Origin: Thermoplasmatota archaeon
Lineage (GTDB): Archaea > Thermoplasmatota > E2 > UBA202 > JdFR-43
Direction of reading: 5' to 3'
Assembly (NCBI GenBank): GCA_029259055.1
Contig: JAPDJP010000024.1
Span: 1-43,070 of the forward strand
Length of the DNA stretch: 43,070 nt
The notes below the pieces were generated by a model that saw only the letters and a program-made list of their open reading frames with translations, had not been told where the DNA came from and did no database searches. This document shows positions 1-8,494 of this stretch, in pieces (the stretch's first letter is position 1; each line of letters begins with the position of its first letter). Position numbers and translations under genes: made by a program.

Positions 1-156
1 GCGCTTATCAACAATTAAAGCAATACCATTCCTAAATTTTATTCCAACTGTTGTTGTCCCTCTTTTTACAGCTTCTCTTGCATATTCAACTTGGAAAAGC
101 CTACCATCTGGAGAAAACACAGTAATTTCCCAATCGTATGCAGTTCTTGGAATCAT
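1..156 (-). CDS. psmA: Proteasome subunit alpha, N-terminal part (cut by window edge)
   Basis: The reverse strand encodes 52 codons from ATG at 156 and runs off the window. The translation contains the proteasome alpha hallmark [20 protein letters not shown] (about residues 7-26), then [10 protein letters not shown]. In this family the N-terminal segment forms the gate of the 20S core and the following helix H0 packs the alpha ring. The start is supported by an ATTAATAT box on the reverse strand (positions 185-178), 22-29 nt upstream, which suits a leaderless transcript. The gene is divergent from the DUF996-like gene, and a PAC2-family gene lies 0.7 kb away. Identification is secure from the motif alone; nothing can be said about the rest of the protein. 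Confidence 0.95.
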   Translation of the reverse strand, partial: MIPRTAYDWEITVFSPDGRLFQVEYAREAVKRGTTTVGIKFRNGIALIVDKR

Positions 157-244
157 TGAGTGCAAAAGACATTGGACATATTAATTTTTTGTTAATGTGA
201 TTTTTGTTATATTATGGTGCTGTCATATTATGGATATAGAAAAA

Positions 245-292
245 AATCGACATATTTTTATACAGAAATTTAATCGACAGTGAGGGAGGTGA
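245..292 (+). promoter_or_regulatory. Promoter, repeated operator-like octamer and strong RBS before the DUF996-like gene
   Basis: A TATA-like TATTTTTATA lies at 253-262 and a strong Shine-Dalgarno GGAGGTGA at 285-292, 4 nt before the TTG start at 297. The octamer AATCGACA occurs at 245-252 and again at 272-279, one copy on each side of the TATA element, 27 nt apart (start to start). The SD and TATA are clear; the operator reading is inference from the repeat position. Confidence 0.55.
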
Positions 293-296
293 AAAA

Positions 297-878
297 TTGG
301 GTAAATTAAGGGAAGCAAAAATTTATGGCGGAATAGGAGCAATTTTAATGCTGGTAGGAGGATTTATTCCATCTATTGGGGTAATTCTTCCTCTTGTAGG
401 CTTAATTTTACTATTTATAGCTGTAAAATATATTGCTGATGAGACGAAAGACCATGCTATCTTTAAAAATTATTTGCTTTATTTCTTCTGTAGCATAATA
501 GCCATGTTTGCTGCAATAGCTGTAATGGTAATAACATTTGGTGGATGGTCATTTTTTGCTGCTTTCAAATCCCAAGAAATGGCTTCAAAACCTGAATTGG
601 GTTTCGGGTTTTTAAAGGCATTTATAGGAGCTGCCTTAATTGCTCTTATTGTTACATGGGTTTTGTTAATCATAGGAACAATGTATCTGAGAAAGAGTTA
701 TGAGAGTATTGCAAAACACACAAAAGTGGATTTATTTAGAACAACTGGAACTATTTATTTCATAGGAGCAATAACACTTATCGTTTTAATAGGAGGATTA
801 ATCATACTTATTGCAAAAATACTTGAAATCGTTTCATTCTTTTCATTACCTGAAGAATTACCAGCGGTAGAAACGTAG
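297..878 (+). CDS. DUF996-like multi-pass membrane protein
   Basis: This 193-residue protein is almost entirely hydrophobic, with about five membrane segments (roughly residues 10-45, 60-85, 105-128 and 150-178) and short charged loops. Length and layout resemble the archaeal DUF996 family, whose function is unknown; I assign it by overall pattern only. Translation begins at TTG, chosen because GGAGGTGA sits 4 nt upstream and the ORF opens with MGKLREAKIYGGIG, typical for the family. It is divergent from psmA, and its stop (876-878) abuts the stop of the convergent PAC2 gene with no gap. The octamer repeat around its TATA box suggests dedicated regulation. Confidence 0.7.
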   Translation: MGKLREAKIYGGIGAILMLVGGFIPSIGVILPLVGLILLFIAVKYIADETKDHAIFKNYLLYFFCSIIAMFAAIAVMVITFGGWSFFAAFKSQEMASKPELGFGFLKAFIGAALIALIVTWVLLIIGTMYLRKSYESIAKHTKVDLFRTTGTIYFIGAITLIVLIGGLIILIAKILEIVSFFSLPEELPAVET

Positions 879-1634
879 TTATCCATACATTATTGGCTCA
901 GCATATACCCGCTTCGAGGGCTTGGCTTTTTCCATCTGTACTTTTATTTGTTTTTCTATCTCTTCTGCCTGCTTATAAAGTGGCTCTGGGTCTATTTCAA
1001 TTTCTGGAAGCATTTTATTAACAATTTCAAGAACCTTTGCAGCTGCTTTTGCATCTGGATAATCAGCGTGAGTTCCAGCAAGCAGACAAGCAACATTGAA
1101 ATTTCTTCTCTTCCCTTCATATAATAATATGCCTGATAATCCACTTACCATCCCCTCTTGCATAAGTTCCACATTATAATTTTCTAGCATTTTTCTTGCT
1201 TCATTTGTGCTTGCTACCCCTACTAGCGGAATATCTTCTGTTTTTTCTCCTAAATTAAATCCTTCTATACATACTATTGTTTCGCAATTATTCTCTTTGC
1301 ACCATTCAATAAGTTTATTTGCTAATGGACGCAGAGTAACAGAAGGAGGGACAAATTCAGATAGTATTACTAAAAGTTGTTCACATTTCCCATTAGGACC
1401 ACATTTTTTCGCCTCTCCATAAATCCTTATTGGTGGCAATGGCTGAGAATTTGAAACAACAGTTACTGGAGGGAAATAATCTGAAAGGAAAGCTGCAAGC
1501 AATTTTAATTTTAAGCTATATACAATGAATCTACTAGCTATCGTGCCAACGAGTCCAATAGTGGGAAAACCAGTTATTACAAAAGCATTTTGTAAATCCA
1601 TTTTTTCATATTCATATATCTCTATTTCCCCCAT
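879..1634 (-). CDS. PAC2-family protein (proteasome-assembly-chaperone-like) with C-terminal HbYX-like tail
   Basis: The 251 residues match the PAC2 superfamily, the archaeal Pba-type relatives of eukaryotic proteasome assembly chaperones. The N-terminal core has VITGFPTIGLVGTIASRFIV (about 18-37), the middle has CIEGFNLG and GIPLVGVASTNEA-type segments, and a helical tail follows from about 205. The last three residues are Met-Tyr-Gly, a fit to the hydrophobic-Tyr-any (HbYX) motif by which Pba chaperones and proteasomal ATPases dock into alpha-ring pockets. The 5' end of psmA lies only 0.7 kb away. The gene converges on the DUF996-like gene with zero spacing. Family membership is firm; the proteasome role is inference from the tail and neighbourhood. 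Confidence 0.85.
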   Translation of the reverse strand: MGEIEIYEYEKMDLQNAFVITGFPTIGLVGTIASRFIVYSLKLKLLAAFLSDYFPPVTVVSNSQPLPPIRIYGEAKKCGPNGKCEQLLVILSEFVPPSVTLRPLANKLIEWCKENNCETIVCIEGFNLGEKTEDIPLVGVASTNEARKMLENYNVELMQEGMVSGLSGILLYEGKRRNFNVACLLAGTHADYPDAKAAAKVLEIVNKMLPEIEIDPEPLYKQAEEIEKQIKVQMEKAKPSKRVYAEPIMYG

Positions 1635-1691
1635 GAAAATTTATCCCTTTTCTACTTATATATTTTCTTATTTTAACCGAATAACATTAGA

Positions 1692-1699
1692 TTTATATA
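1692..1699 (+). promoter_or_regulatory. TATA box of pdxST (leaderless start)
   Basis: TTTATATA lies at -28 to -21 relative to the A of the pdxS ATG at 1720. No Shine-Dalgarno lies between them. Archaeal TATA boxes sit about 26 nt before transcription starts, so the transcript should begin at or next to the start codon. Confidence 0.6.
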
Positions 1700-1719
1700 C
1701 ACGCCTTATATGAAAAAAC

Positions 1720-2703
1720 ATGGATTTGGAAAAATTAAGATTTGGGACAGACTTGGTAAAAAGAGGATTTGCAAAAATGCAAAAAGGAGGTGTCATTATG
1801 GATGTAACAAATGCGGAACAAGCAATGATAGCGGAGGAAGCTGGGGCGGTTGCGGTGATGGCACTTCATAAAGTGCCAGCGGATATAAGAGCTGCCAAAG
1901 GCGTTGCCAGGATGGCTGACCCAAAGAAAATTGAGGAAATAATGGATGCTGTAACCATTCCAGTAATGGCAAAGTGTAGGATCGGGCATATAATGGAAGC
2001 AAGGGCTCTAGAAAGTTTAGGTGTTGATATGATCGATGAAAGCGAGGTTTTAACGCCTGCAGACCCTTTTTTCCATATAGATAAGAGAAAGTTTACAGTC
2101 CCGTTTGTATGCGGGGCAAGAAGCTTAGGAGAAGCTTGCAGGCGCATTTGGGAAGGAGCAGCAATGATTAGAACAAAGGGAGAAGCTGGAACAGGAAATG
2201 TAATAGAAGCTGTAAGACACATGAGGCTAATGAATTTTGCTATCGAGAGGATTTGTAAAATGGACGATAGTGAAATCCATGAAGTTGCTAAAAATTACGC
2301 CAATGCTTATAAAAAATTGGCTGAAAGTGTTGATATAAGCTTTAATGAAAAGGAGGCAATCTATGAGGAATATACAATTGAGGATATTATAGAAGGAATA
2401 TATGAAATTTTGAAAGAAATTAAAAAATTGCATCGTTTGCCAGTTGTAAATTTTGCAGCGGGAGGAATAGCAACTCCTGCAGACGCCGCTTTAATGATGA
2501 TGCTTGGTGCAGATGGAGTTTTTGTTGGCTCTGGCATTTTTAAATCATCAAATCCACCAGCCTATGCTAAAGCTATTGTGGAAGCTGTAGAAAATTGGAG
2601 AGATGCAAGTATTGTTGCCGAAGCATCAAAGGGACTCGGTGAGGCGATGAAGGGAAGGGAAATTAGTGAGCTTGAGGAAAAATTGCAAATTAGGGGCATA
2701 TGA
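1720..2703 (+). CDS. pdxS: Pyridoxal 5'-phosphate synthase, lyase subunit PdxS
   Basis: PdxS condenses ribose 5-phosphate (or ribulose 5-phosphate), glyceraldehyde 3-phosphate and ammonia from PdxT into PLP, as a double hexameric (beta/alpha)8 barrel in the cytoplasm. Family motifs are intact: GGVIMDV with Asp28, [10 protein letters not shown] with Lys85, and [12 protein letters not shown] with Lys153. These correspond to Asp24, Lys81 and Lys149 of the Bacillus enzyme. At 327 residues it is about 30 longer than bacterial PdxS because of a Lys/Glu-rich insertion around 185-225, as known in archaeal homologues. The start has a TATA box 28 nt upstream. The gene overlaps pdxT by 4 nt (ATGA), so the subunits are translationally coupled. 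Confidence 0.97.
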   Translation: MDLEKLRFGTDLVKRGFAKMQKGGVIMDVTNAEQAMIAEEAGAVAVMALHKVPADIRAAKGVARMADPKKIEEIMDAVTIPVMAKCRIGHIMEARALESLGVDMIDESEVLTPADPFFHIDKRKFTVPFVCGARSLGEACRRIWEGAAMIRTKGEAGTGNVIEAVRHMRLMNFAIERICKMDDSEIHEVAKNYANAYKKLAESVDISFNEKEAIYEEYTIEDIIEGIYEILKEIKKLHRLPVVNFAAGGIATPADAALMMMLGADGVFVGSGIFKSSNPPAYAKAIVEAVENWRDASIVAEASKGLGEAMKGREISELEEKLQIRGI

Positions 2704-3284
2704 AAGTCGCGGTTATAGCGGTTCAAGGAGATGTTGAAGAACATGTTGATATAGCAAATAAAGCTTTAGAAAACTTGGGAATTAAAGGAAAAGCTTTTGC
2801 AACAATTAAAAAGGAGGAAGTAAGAAAGGCGGATGCAATAATATTGCCTGGAGGAGAAAGCACAACAATAAGCAAATTAATTTTTAAAGAAAATATTGCA
2901 GAGGAAATCAAAAAATCTGCGAATGAGGGAAAACCCATTATGGGAACATGCGCTGGTGGCATTTTATTAGCAAAACACGGGGATGAGCAAATTGCTAAAA
3001 CAAAAACAAAATTGTTGGGACTAATGGATATATGGATAAAAAGAAATGCTTTTGGAAGACAAAGAGAGAGTTTTCAAATAAAACTTAATATTAAAAAAAT
3101 AGGAGAATTTGAAGCAGTTTTTATAAGAGCTCCTGCTATTTTAAAAGTTGAAAATAATGTAGAAATTTTGGCGAAACTCGATAACTATATCGTAGCTTGT
3201 CAACAAGATAATTTACTTGCTTTGGCTTTCCATCCAGAGCTAACAAACGATACGAGAATACATGAATACTTTTTGGAAATGTGA
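2700..3284 (+). CDS. pdxT: Pyridoxal 5'-phosphate synthase, glutaminase subunit PdxT
   Basis: This class I (triad) glutamine amidotransferase hydrolyses glutamine and channels ammonia to PdxS. Visible motifs are PGGESTT (about 50-56), the nucleophile Cys84 in [10 protein letters not shown], and the His178/Glu180 pair in FHPELT. The length of 194 residues is usual for the family. It overlaps pdxS by 4 nt. The next gene on the opposite strand is the frameshifted secreted protein, whose longest open frame runs 149 nt into the 3' end of pdxT. I regard that as an artefact of a frameshift in that gene, not of pdxT. Confidence 0.97.
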   Translation: MKVAVIAVQGDVEEHVDIANKALENLGIKGKAFATIKKEEVRKADAIILPGGESTTISKLIFKENIAEEIKKSANEGKPIMGTCAGGILLAKHGDEQIAKTKTKLLGLMDIWIKRNAFGRQRESFQIKLNIKKIGEFEAVFIRAPAILKVENNVEILAKLDNYIVACQQDNLLALAFHPELTNDTRIHEYFLEM

Positions 3285-5013
3285 TGGTTTTCTTATAAGG
3301 AATGATTTTTCTCTTGAAAAAATAAATAAAAGATTTTGTCCGATAAATTTTAAAAACTTTTGTTGTTTTTCCTTCTATTCCATCTTTTATAATTATTTTA
3401 CTATTTTTGTATTCATATTTTACAAACTTATTGGAAATAAGTTCCTTAATCTTTACATCATCGCTTAAATTTAGCTTATCAGCATCAATTATGAGCTCAT
3501 AATTCTTATAAGAATCGTTGAAATTTCTCACTGTGAAATACTCCTTTCCAAATCTTTCTACTTCAACATTATCAGCTTTTGCAAAAGCTACTGGCTCCCA
3601 TCCAGCTTTATCCAATTCAATTATAATTGGCATATAAAAAGCCCATAAGCACTGGTCTCTCTTACACAATTTTTCATTTGCCCAGTAGCTATCTGATTTT
3701 GGATTACTTAAATTTCCATAATGAGAAACATGAAAACTTGGATACAATCCATAAAATAGACAATTTTGAATATAATATTCCACTTCCTCCTTACTCATTT
3801 CTTTATAGCTCGAACCTTCTCTATTGTAAAAAATGTAAAATGGCTTATGATATGCAAGTGTCTTCAAACTATTTGCATATTCGTCATTCAAAGCATTATA
3901 TACTGTTGTTGTGCCTATTTCTGTAGTTAGGATATCTATATACGGAAAGAAAAATGAATTTACTGATGAAACATCTCCTCCAGCTAATAATTTATTCCTA
4001 TTATGCAACTCCTCACTCGTAAATTTAATGAATTCCCAAAAAGAAAATGGATTGTATATAGCTGGTTTTCTATTTCTATAATCAAAAGTTAATGGCACAT
4101 CCGTATATTTAAAATGTTCTCTATTATGATTATAAAGGAAATCCTTTCCCTTTATTTTATCTTCTCCTATAATAAACAGATAATCTGCTACTATCCCATC
4201 TATACAAATTCCTTTTTCCTCCCATTTATCAAGAAAAGTTAAAGCACCGACTCTTTTCCCATTAAATCTTAAACCAAAATCATCTCTATAGTATAAAAGC
4301 ATATGGGCGGAATTTGTATATGGATATTTTTCGCTTCTATCAGGAATTTTTGGGTCATGATTAACAAATATTTGTATTCCAGTAAAATATGAAACATCTT
4401 CCGGTGTTATAACAGCGTCGCCGTCATTTTCATAAAATCCACAACCATTATTGAAAATTCTTGTTGCATTGGCAGAGATGATGCTACTGTTGAGAATAGA
4501 TTCAAATTGTTCATCTGGGGGCAATTTTTTTATTTTCTCCTTTTCTTCCCTTAACCTTTCTTCAAAAATTGTTAAAGTTTCATATACATCTTGTTTATTC
4601 AATATTTTTCTTTGGCCTCTCTTAAAATACTTTTCAAATTCTTCTCTATCCATCCTTATTCCATATGAGATTCCTCCTATAGAAAACACCAGTGTATCAA
4701 TTCCGAGATTTTTGTTTGTTTTGATAAGTTCCTCAACAGAGTACTCATTTAAATATCTCGGAAAAGGTAAATCATATGCAAAATGGAAATTTTTCATTTT
4801 ATTCTTGTTTTTCCAACAATAGATATAATGCACATGGGGGGCACAATTTCCATATTTAGTGGCTCTTCTTTCAAAAAACTGTGGATAGAATTTATAATAG
4901 CGGTGGGCTGCACACCTGAAGCCCCATTCATCAATTCTATAGATTATAAATGAGAAATTAACTTTTGATAAATTTGAGAAACCAAAATCAAAAGTTATGT
5001 AATATCGGTGCAC
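3136..5013 (-). pseudogene. Frameshifted secreted, possibly glycosidase-like protein: C-terminal part
   Basis: This 625-codon frame holds the body of a large protein rich in aromatic residues, with segments such as YRIDEWGFRCAAHRYY, GTTTVYNALNDEYANSL and FYGLYPSFHVSHYG. They look like an extracellular carbohydrate-active-type enzyme; I cannot name a family with confidence. The in-frame sequence continues upstream of the ATG as IEYDSNVHRYY and joins smoothly to the frame ending at 5028, so a one-base loss near 5028-5031 separates the two. The 3' end also looks shifted: a neighbouring frame from about 3350 reads LSDKIFYLFFQEKNHSL and stops at 3293, just after pdxT, whereas the open frame runs 149 nt antisense into pdxT. 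Either a decaying gene or assembly errors. Confidence 0.7.
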
Positions 5014-5027
5014 ATTGCTGTCATATT

Positions 5028-5655
5028 CTATCCGAATATTGATGGTTTATCAAGTCTTATTGCAAATGATAAACCAATATCATCTATATTTATAGCAGAA
5101 AAAGGATATTCGTTGTATCTTAAAGAAAATTTACGAAAATGAGGGCTATAAAAATTATTTCCCCTATATACTTTCTTTTCTTCAATAATTTTATAATTCC
5201 TAATATCATCCCACCATATACCATTTATAGCATCAAAGGGAAGAGAATATGCCAATACTATCGCTCTTTCCCTATCTACTAAATTTGTTAATTCTCCTTC
5301 AATTTTAATATAATTTGGATATGCTATATAAAAAGCCTTTAAATAAAAATCAAATTGTTTGGCTTCCTGCACAACTATATCATTTTCCATTTTTATTTGT
5401 CCCTTAAAAGGGGAAAAATCTGCGATGCTAACATTACTCAAATTTTCTTTTTCAATGTCAAGTAGCATAAAACCTGCTGGCTGTTTTTCTTTAGAAACGG
5501 GAAAATCGTCTATTGTAATATATTGGATAGAAGGATCTCCTTTATCAATATATAATGTTAAACCATCTTGAGTTGAAACTTCATAAACATCAGATATACA
5601 TAGCGGAAAATAGGAAAACAATAGAAAAACAACAAATAAAACTACCTACTTTCAT
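5028..5655 (-). pseudogene. Frameshifted secreted, possibly glycosidase-like protein: N-terminal part
   Basis: From TTG at 5621 an open frame of 197 codons encodes a beta-rich domain (YEVSTQDGLTLYIDKGD, then YPNYIKIEGELTN and IVLAYSLPFDAINGIWWDDI). The same frame upstream reads VVLFVVFLLFSYFPLCIS, a good signal-peptide core, but a stop cuts it from the natural ATG-AAA at 5655-5650. Between them GTAG is present twice in tandem (forward strand CTACCTAC, 5642-5649). Removing one copy restores an uninterrupted signal peptide MKVVLFVVFLLF. A TATA-like element lies about 25 nt before 5655. The 3' frame break at 5028 joins it to the larger downstream fragment. Together the pieces give one secreted protein of about 780 residues. 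Confidence 0.7.
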
Positions 5656-5695
5656 AAATATACATTTTTGCTAATTTTATATTAATGATTTTGCC

Positions 5696-6499
5696 TTATA
5701 CTTCAAATTCATGCTCTCTAAATCTTTCTGGATTTTTCAATAATTCCTGTAAATTCATTCTTAGTAATTCTATCAGTTCTTCCATTGTAATTTCAACTTT
5801 TCTCTTTCTTCCTATAGGATTACAGAAGGAAATTATCTCCTTATATAGGAAAGGATGTGATATACCCATTTCTTCTATCTTTTCCATTGCTTGCCTTGCT
5901 AAACCGTCTATTTCAATTAGCTTGTTTGCTAAGCTTTTTCTATATTCATACGCCTCCTTTATTTCCTTTCCTAAAAATTGGTCAACTCTTTTTGCCATAG
6001 ATTCATATGCAGAGCCAAAAAATTTTGGATGCATTTCATATGACAAACCCAAGGTTATAAAGTATGGATATTCAATAGCATCCAAAATTTCGGTATCATT
6101 TTCTTTAATATCTGGCTTCTCTTCCATTATTATACGATATACATTTAAGGCAACATAGCATTTTTCTTTTAATGACATTGTTTTTTCAACATTTAGTTCC
6201 ATCAATTCATTTGCATACTTATTTGGAATAACTATACAAGGTAGTTCTTTTATTCCAAGTTCTTTAGCAGCCAAAAATCTATGTTGTCCATCTATTATAG
6301 TAAATTGATTGTTTTCCTTTATTGTAATTAGAGGCGTTATAAATCCTATTTTCCTTATAGATTCTGCCAATCTTTTAATATGATATTCTGATGGCTTTCT
6401 CTGAATCTCTATAACTTTTAAGTTATCAATAGGCACAACTACTATTTCTTGAACATAATTGTACAATGGCTCTTTTATTTCTCCTATTTTCTCAGCCAT
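5696..6499 (-). CDS. ParB-like (DGQHR) domain protein, function unknown
   Basis: The first about 100 residues form a ParB N-terminal/sulfiredoxin-like fold. VVPIDNLKVIEIQR (21-34) is followed by a helix and then IIDGQHRFLAA with the signature DGQHR at 70-74, which in this superfamily binds or hydrolyses a nucleotide. The rest (100-267) is alpha-helical with no helix-turn-helix that I recognise, so this is not a classical chromosome-partition ParB, and no ParA gene is nearby. It lies alone, 44 nt downstream of the IF2B-like gene, with a TATA-like stretch before its ATG. The function could be regulatory or DNA/RNA modification; the sequence does not decide. Confidence 0.7.
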   Translation of the reverse strand: MAEKIGEIKEPLYNYVQEIVVVPIDNLKVIEIQRKPSEYHIKRLAESIRKIGFITPLITIKENNQFTIIDGQHRFLAAKELGIKELPCIVIPNKYANELMELNVEKTMSLKEKCYVALNVYRIIMEEKPDIKENDTEILDAIEYPYFITLGLSYEMHPKFFGSAYESMAKRVDQFLGKEIKEAYEYRKSLANKLIEIDGLARQAMEKIEEMGISHPFLYKEIISFCNPIGRKRKVEITMEELIELLRMNLQELLKNPERFREHEFEV

Positions 6500-6543
6500 C
6501 TAATCATGTATATAGATTCTAATAAATACTTTTCCCACTATCA

Positions 6544-7341
6544 TCAATCTATTAGCTTGTATCCTCTTTCCAGTAATTTATCTCTTATTTCAAGTATTTC
6601 ATCTGCTATTTCTATATCCTTCCTTATAATTTTTCTTAATCCTTTTTCAGTTATAAAATAAGAAATATGACTACGAGGAGTAAAATCGAAATAAAAATTT
6701 TTGATTTTTACCCCAGCGGGGGCATTTTTCCATACCTCTTCCCTATTTTCTTCCTTTAATAACACAAAAGGAAAAAATTTGTAGGTAGAGGAGGCAACAT
6801 AAAATGGTTTTTTATTGTATTGTGCACATATTGCTAAAGCAAAAGTACCAACCTTATTCACTATACCCTTTCTTAGTATGGCATCTGCCCCCACCAATAT
6901 TAAATCTACTCCCTCAATAAAGGAAAAAATAGCTGAATCTATCACAAAAACAACATTTTTTAAATTATTGGCAAGTATTCTCCCTTCATATTTAGGGCGG
7001 GATTCACTGCATATAACTTCTGCATCGATTCCCTTAAGGATTTTTTCAACTGTAGAACTCCTGCTATATGTAAGTATTCTTTTAGTATTTTTTAGTAGTT
7101 TAATTCCGTTTTCTACAACCTTTTTATTCGCTCTTTCCATCTTATTATATTCCTTTATTGCTTCATTCCCATATAAAAAGGCAAAGTTAATGATATTCCA
7201 TATAGAAGCCATTGAAGGATATAAAGAAAGGATGGAATAACCTGCCTCCTCCAATTTTTCTTTGTCCTTCAAAATTTTAGCAATATAATCTATTACTTTC
7301 TTTTCAATTTCTACTGCCCCAGATATTTTATCCTGTTTCAT
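6544..7341 (-). CDS. IF2B-superfamily protein, possible sugar-phosphate isomerase
   Basis: The 265-residue protein belongs to the superfamily of eIF2B alpha/beta/delta, methylthioribose-1-phosphate isomerase and ribose-1,5-bisphosphate isomerase. Hallmarks are CSESRPKYEG (111-120), LVGADAILRKGIVNKVGT (149-166) and PRSHISYFITEKG near the C-terminus. Cys111 and Asp153 occupy the places of the catalytic Cys and Asp of the isomerase members, so a catalytic role on a ribose phosphate is more likely than a translation factor role. It is short (isomerases are usually about 320 residues) because the N-terminal helical part is trimmed. Its ATG overlaps the SDR stop by 4 nt; ribH-SDR-this gene form one operon. 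Confidence 0.75.
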   Translation of the reverse strand: MKQDKISGAVEIEKKVIDYIAKILKDKEKLEEAGYSILSLYPSMASIWNIINFAFLYGNEAIKEYNKMERANKKVVENGIKLLKNTKRILTYSRSSTVEKILKGIDAEVICSESRPKYEGRILANNLKNVVFVIDSAIFSFIEGVDLILVGADAILRKGIVNKVGTFALAICAQYNKKPFYVASSTYKFFPFVLLKEENREEVWKNAPAGVKIKNFYFDFTPRSHISYFITEKGLRKIIRKDIEIADEILEIRDKLLERGYKLID

Positions 7342-8072
7342 CCTATATACAGTCCTCCAGCCACAATTATCACTTCTCCAGTAATGTAATTTGCTAAATC
7401 ACTTGCTAAAAATAAACAAACATTTGCAATATCTTCTGGTAATCCAAGCCTTTTTAATGGAATTTCTTCTATCCTTTTTCTTCTCTGCTCTTCCGTATAA
7501 TCCGCTATTAAATCAGTATCAATGGTGCCAGGGGCTATCGCATTTACATTTATTTTTCTATTAGCCAACTCCAAAGCCAAGCTCCTCATCAGCCCAAGCA
7601 TCCCAGCTTTTGAGGTAGCATAATCTGCTCCGTGAGCTGAGCCTTTTAAAGCAAGCTGGGAAGAAATAAAAATTATTTTGCCTCCTTCTTTCATATAAGG
7701 TAAACAGTTTTTACACATATTATAGCAAGATTTCAGATTTATTTCTATTGTCTCATCCCATTGCTTTTCTCCAAGCTCTTCAAATCTACTCCTTTTATAT
7801 ATACCCGCATTATTAACGAGTATGTCAATCCTACCAGCTACTTCAACAAACTCACTAACTATTTTCTTTGCTTCTGAAAACTTGCCAACATTTCCTTGCA
7901 ATAAAATGCCGTCTGATAATTTTTTCACTTCTTTCAATACCTCTTTTGCTTTATTGTGACTCCTCCAATAATTTATCCCCACAAATGCTCCATTTTCAGC
8001 AAATTTTATAGCTATTGCCTTTCCTATGCCTCTACTAGCTCCAGTTATTATTGCCTTTTTTCCCTTAAGCAT
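7338..8072 (-). CDS. Short-chain dehydrogenase/reductase (FabG-like)
   Basis: A classical SDR of 244 residues. The dinucleotide motif TGASRGIG is at 10-17, NNAG at 87-90, and the catalytic tetrad is Asn112, Ser138, Tyr151 and Lys155 (YATSK). The C-terminal PLKRLGLPEDIANVCLFLAS and YITGEVIIVAGG are typical of FabG-like enzymes. The residues after the second beta strand (INYWRSHNKA) resemble NADP-preferring members, though the specificity is not proven. The substrate cannot be told from sequence. The gene lies 2 nt after ribH and overlaps the IF2B-like gene by 4 nt, so a reaction on a sugar phosphate or a pterin/flavin precursor is possible but speculative. Confidence 0.88.
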   Translation of the reverse strand: MLKGKKAIITGASRGIGKAIAIKFAENGAFVGINYWRSHNKAKEVLKEVKKLSDGILLQGNVGKFSEAKKIVSEFVEVAGRIDILVNNAGIYKRSRFEELGEKQWDETIEINLKSCYNMCKNCLPYMKEGGKIIFISSQLALKGSAHGADYATSKAGMLGLMRSLALELANRKINVNAIAPGTIDTDLIADYTEEQRRKRIEEIPLKRLGLPEDIANVCLFLASDLANYITGEVIIVAGGLYIG

Positions 8073-8074
8073 TC

Positions 8075-8494
8075 CTATCTTAATCTCTTATACATTTTTA
8101 CAACCGCCTCCACAGCCTGCTTTGCCCTGTCTATACGCTCCTCTGCTTGCAATCTTGTCATGCCCGGTCCTGTTATTCCTAAGCCAACTGGTTTTTCATA
8201 TTGAACAGCCAAATCGACAATTTTTCGAGCTGCTTGTTGCATTACAACTTCATCATGTTCGGTTTCTCCTTCTATTACCGCTCCAAGAGCAACAACCCCA
8301 TCTATATTGATATCTTGCAAGAGCATTTTAATAGCAAGGGGCATGTCAAAAACACCAGGCACTTTAATAATCTTTTCAACTTTTGCTCCTAAAAATTCTG
8401 CATGTTCTTTAGCTCTTTCTAACATCATCATTGTAATATCGTAATGAAACTCAGATACCACAATGCCTATTTTAATAACATCTTCTTTTCGCAT
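8075..8494 (-). CDS. ribH: 6,7-dimethyl-8-ribityllumazine synthase
   Basis: RibH condenses 5-amino-6-ribitylaminouracil with 3,4-dihydroxybutanone 4-phosphate, the penultimate step of riboflavin synthesis. The 139-residue protein shows PGVFDMPLAI (46-55), GAVIEGETEHDEVV with the catalytic His80, and LGITGPGMTRLQAEERI; the last segment is characteristic of archaeal lumazine synthases. It is the first gene of the ribH-SDR-IF2B operon. The 92 nt upstream are low-complexity A/T and include possible TATA elements. Other riboflavin genes are not in the window, except that a creatininase-family protein at 20.3-21.0 kb could be an ArfB-type deformylase. Confidence 0.95.
   Translation of the reverse strand: MRKEDVIKIGIVVSEFHYDITMMMLERAKEHAEFLGAKVEKIIKVPGVFDMPLAIKMLLQDINIDGVVALGAVIEGETEHDEVVMQQAARKIVDLAVQYEKPVGLGITGPGMTRLQAEERIDRAKQAVEAVVKMYKRLR

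Noticed and set aside
3136-3284. 149-nt antisense overlap of the long minus-strand frame with pdxT
   Set aside because: A neighbouring frame gives a natural end at 3293, and pdxT is fully conserved to its stop, so the overlap is best explained by a frameshift in the minus-strand gene.
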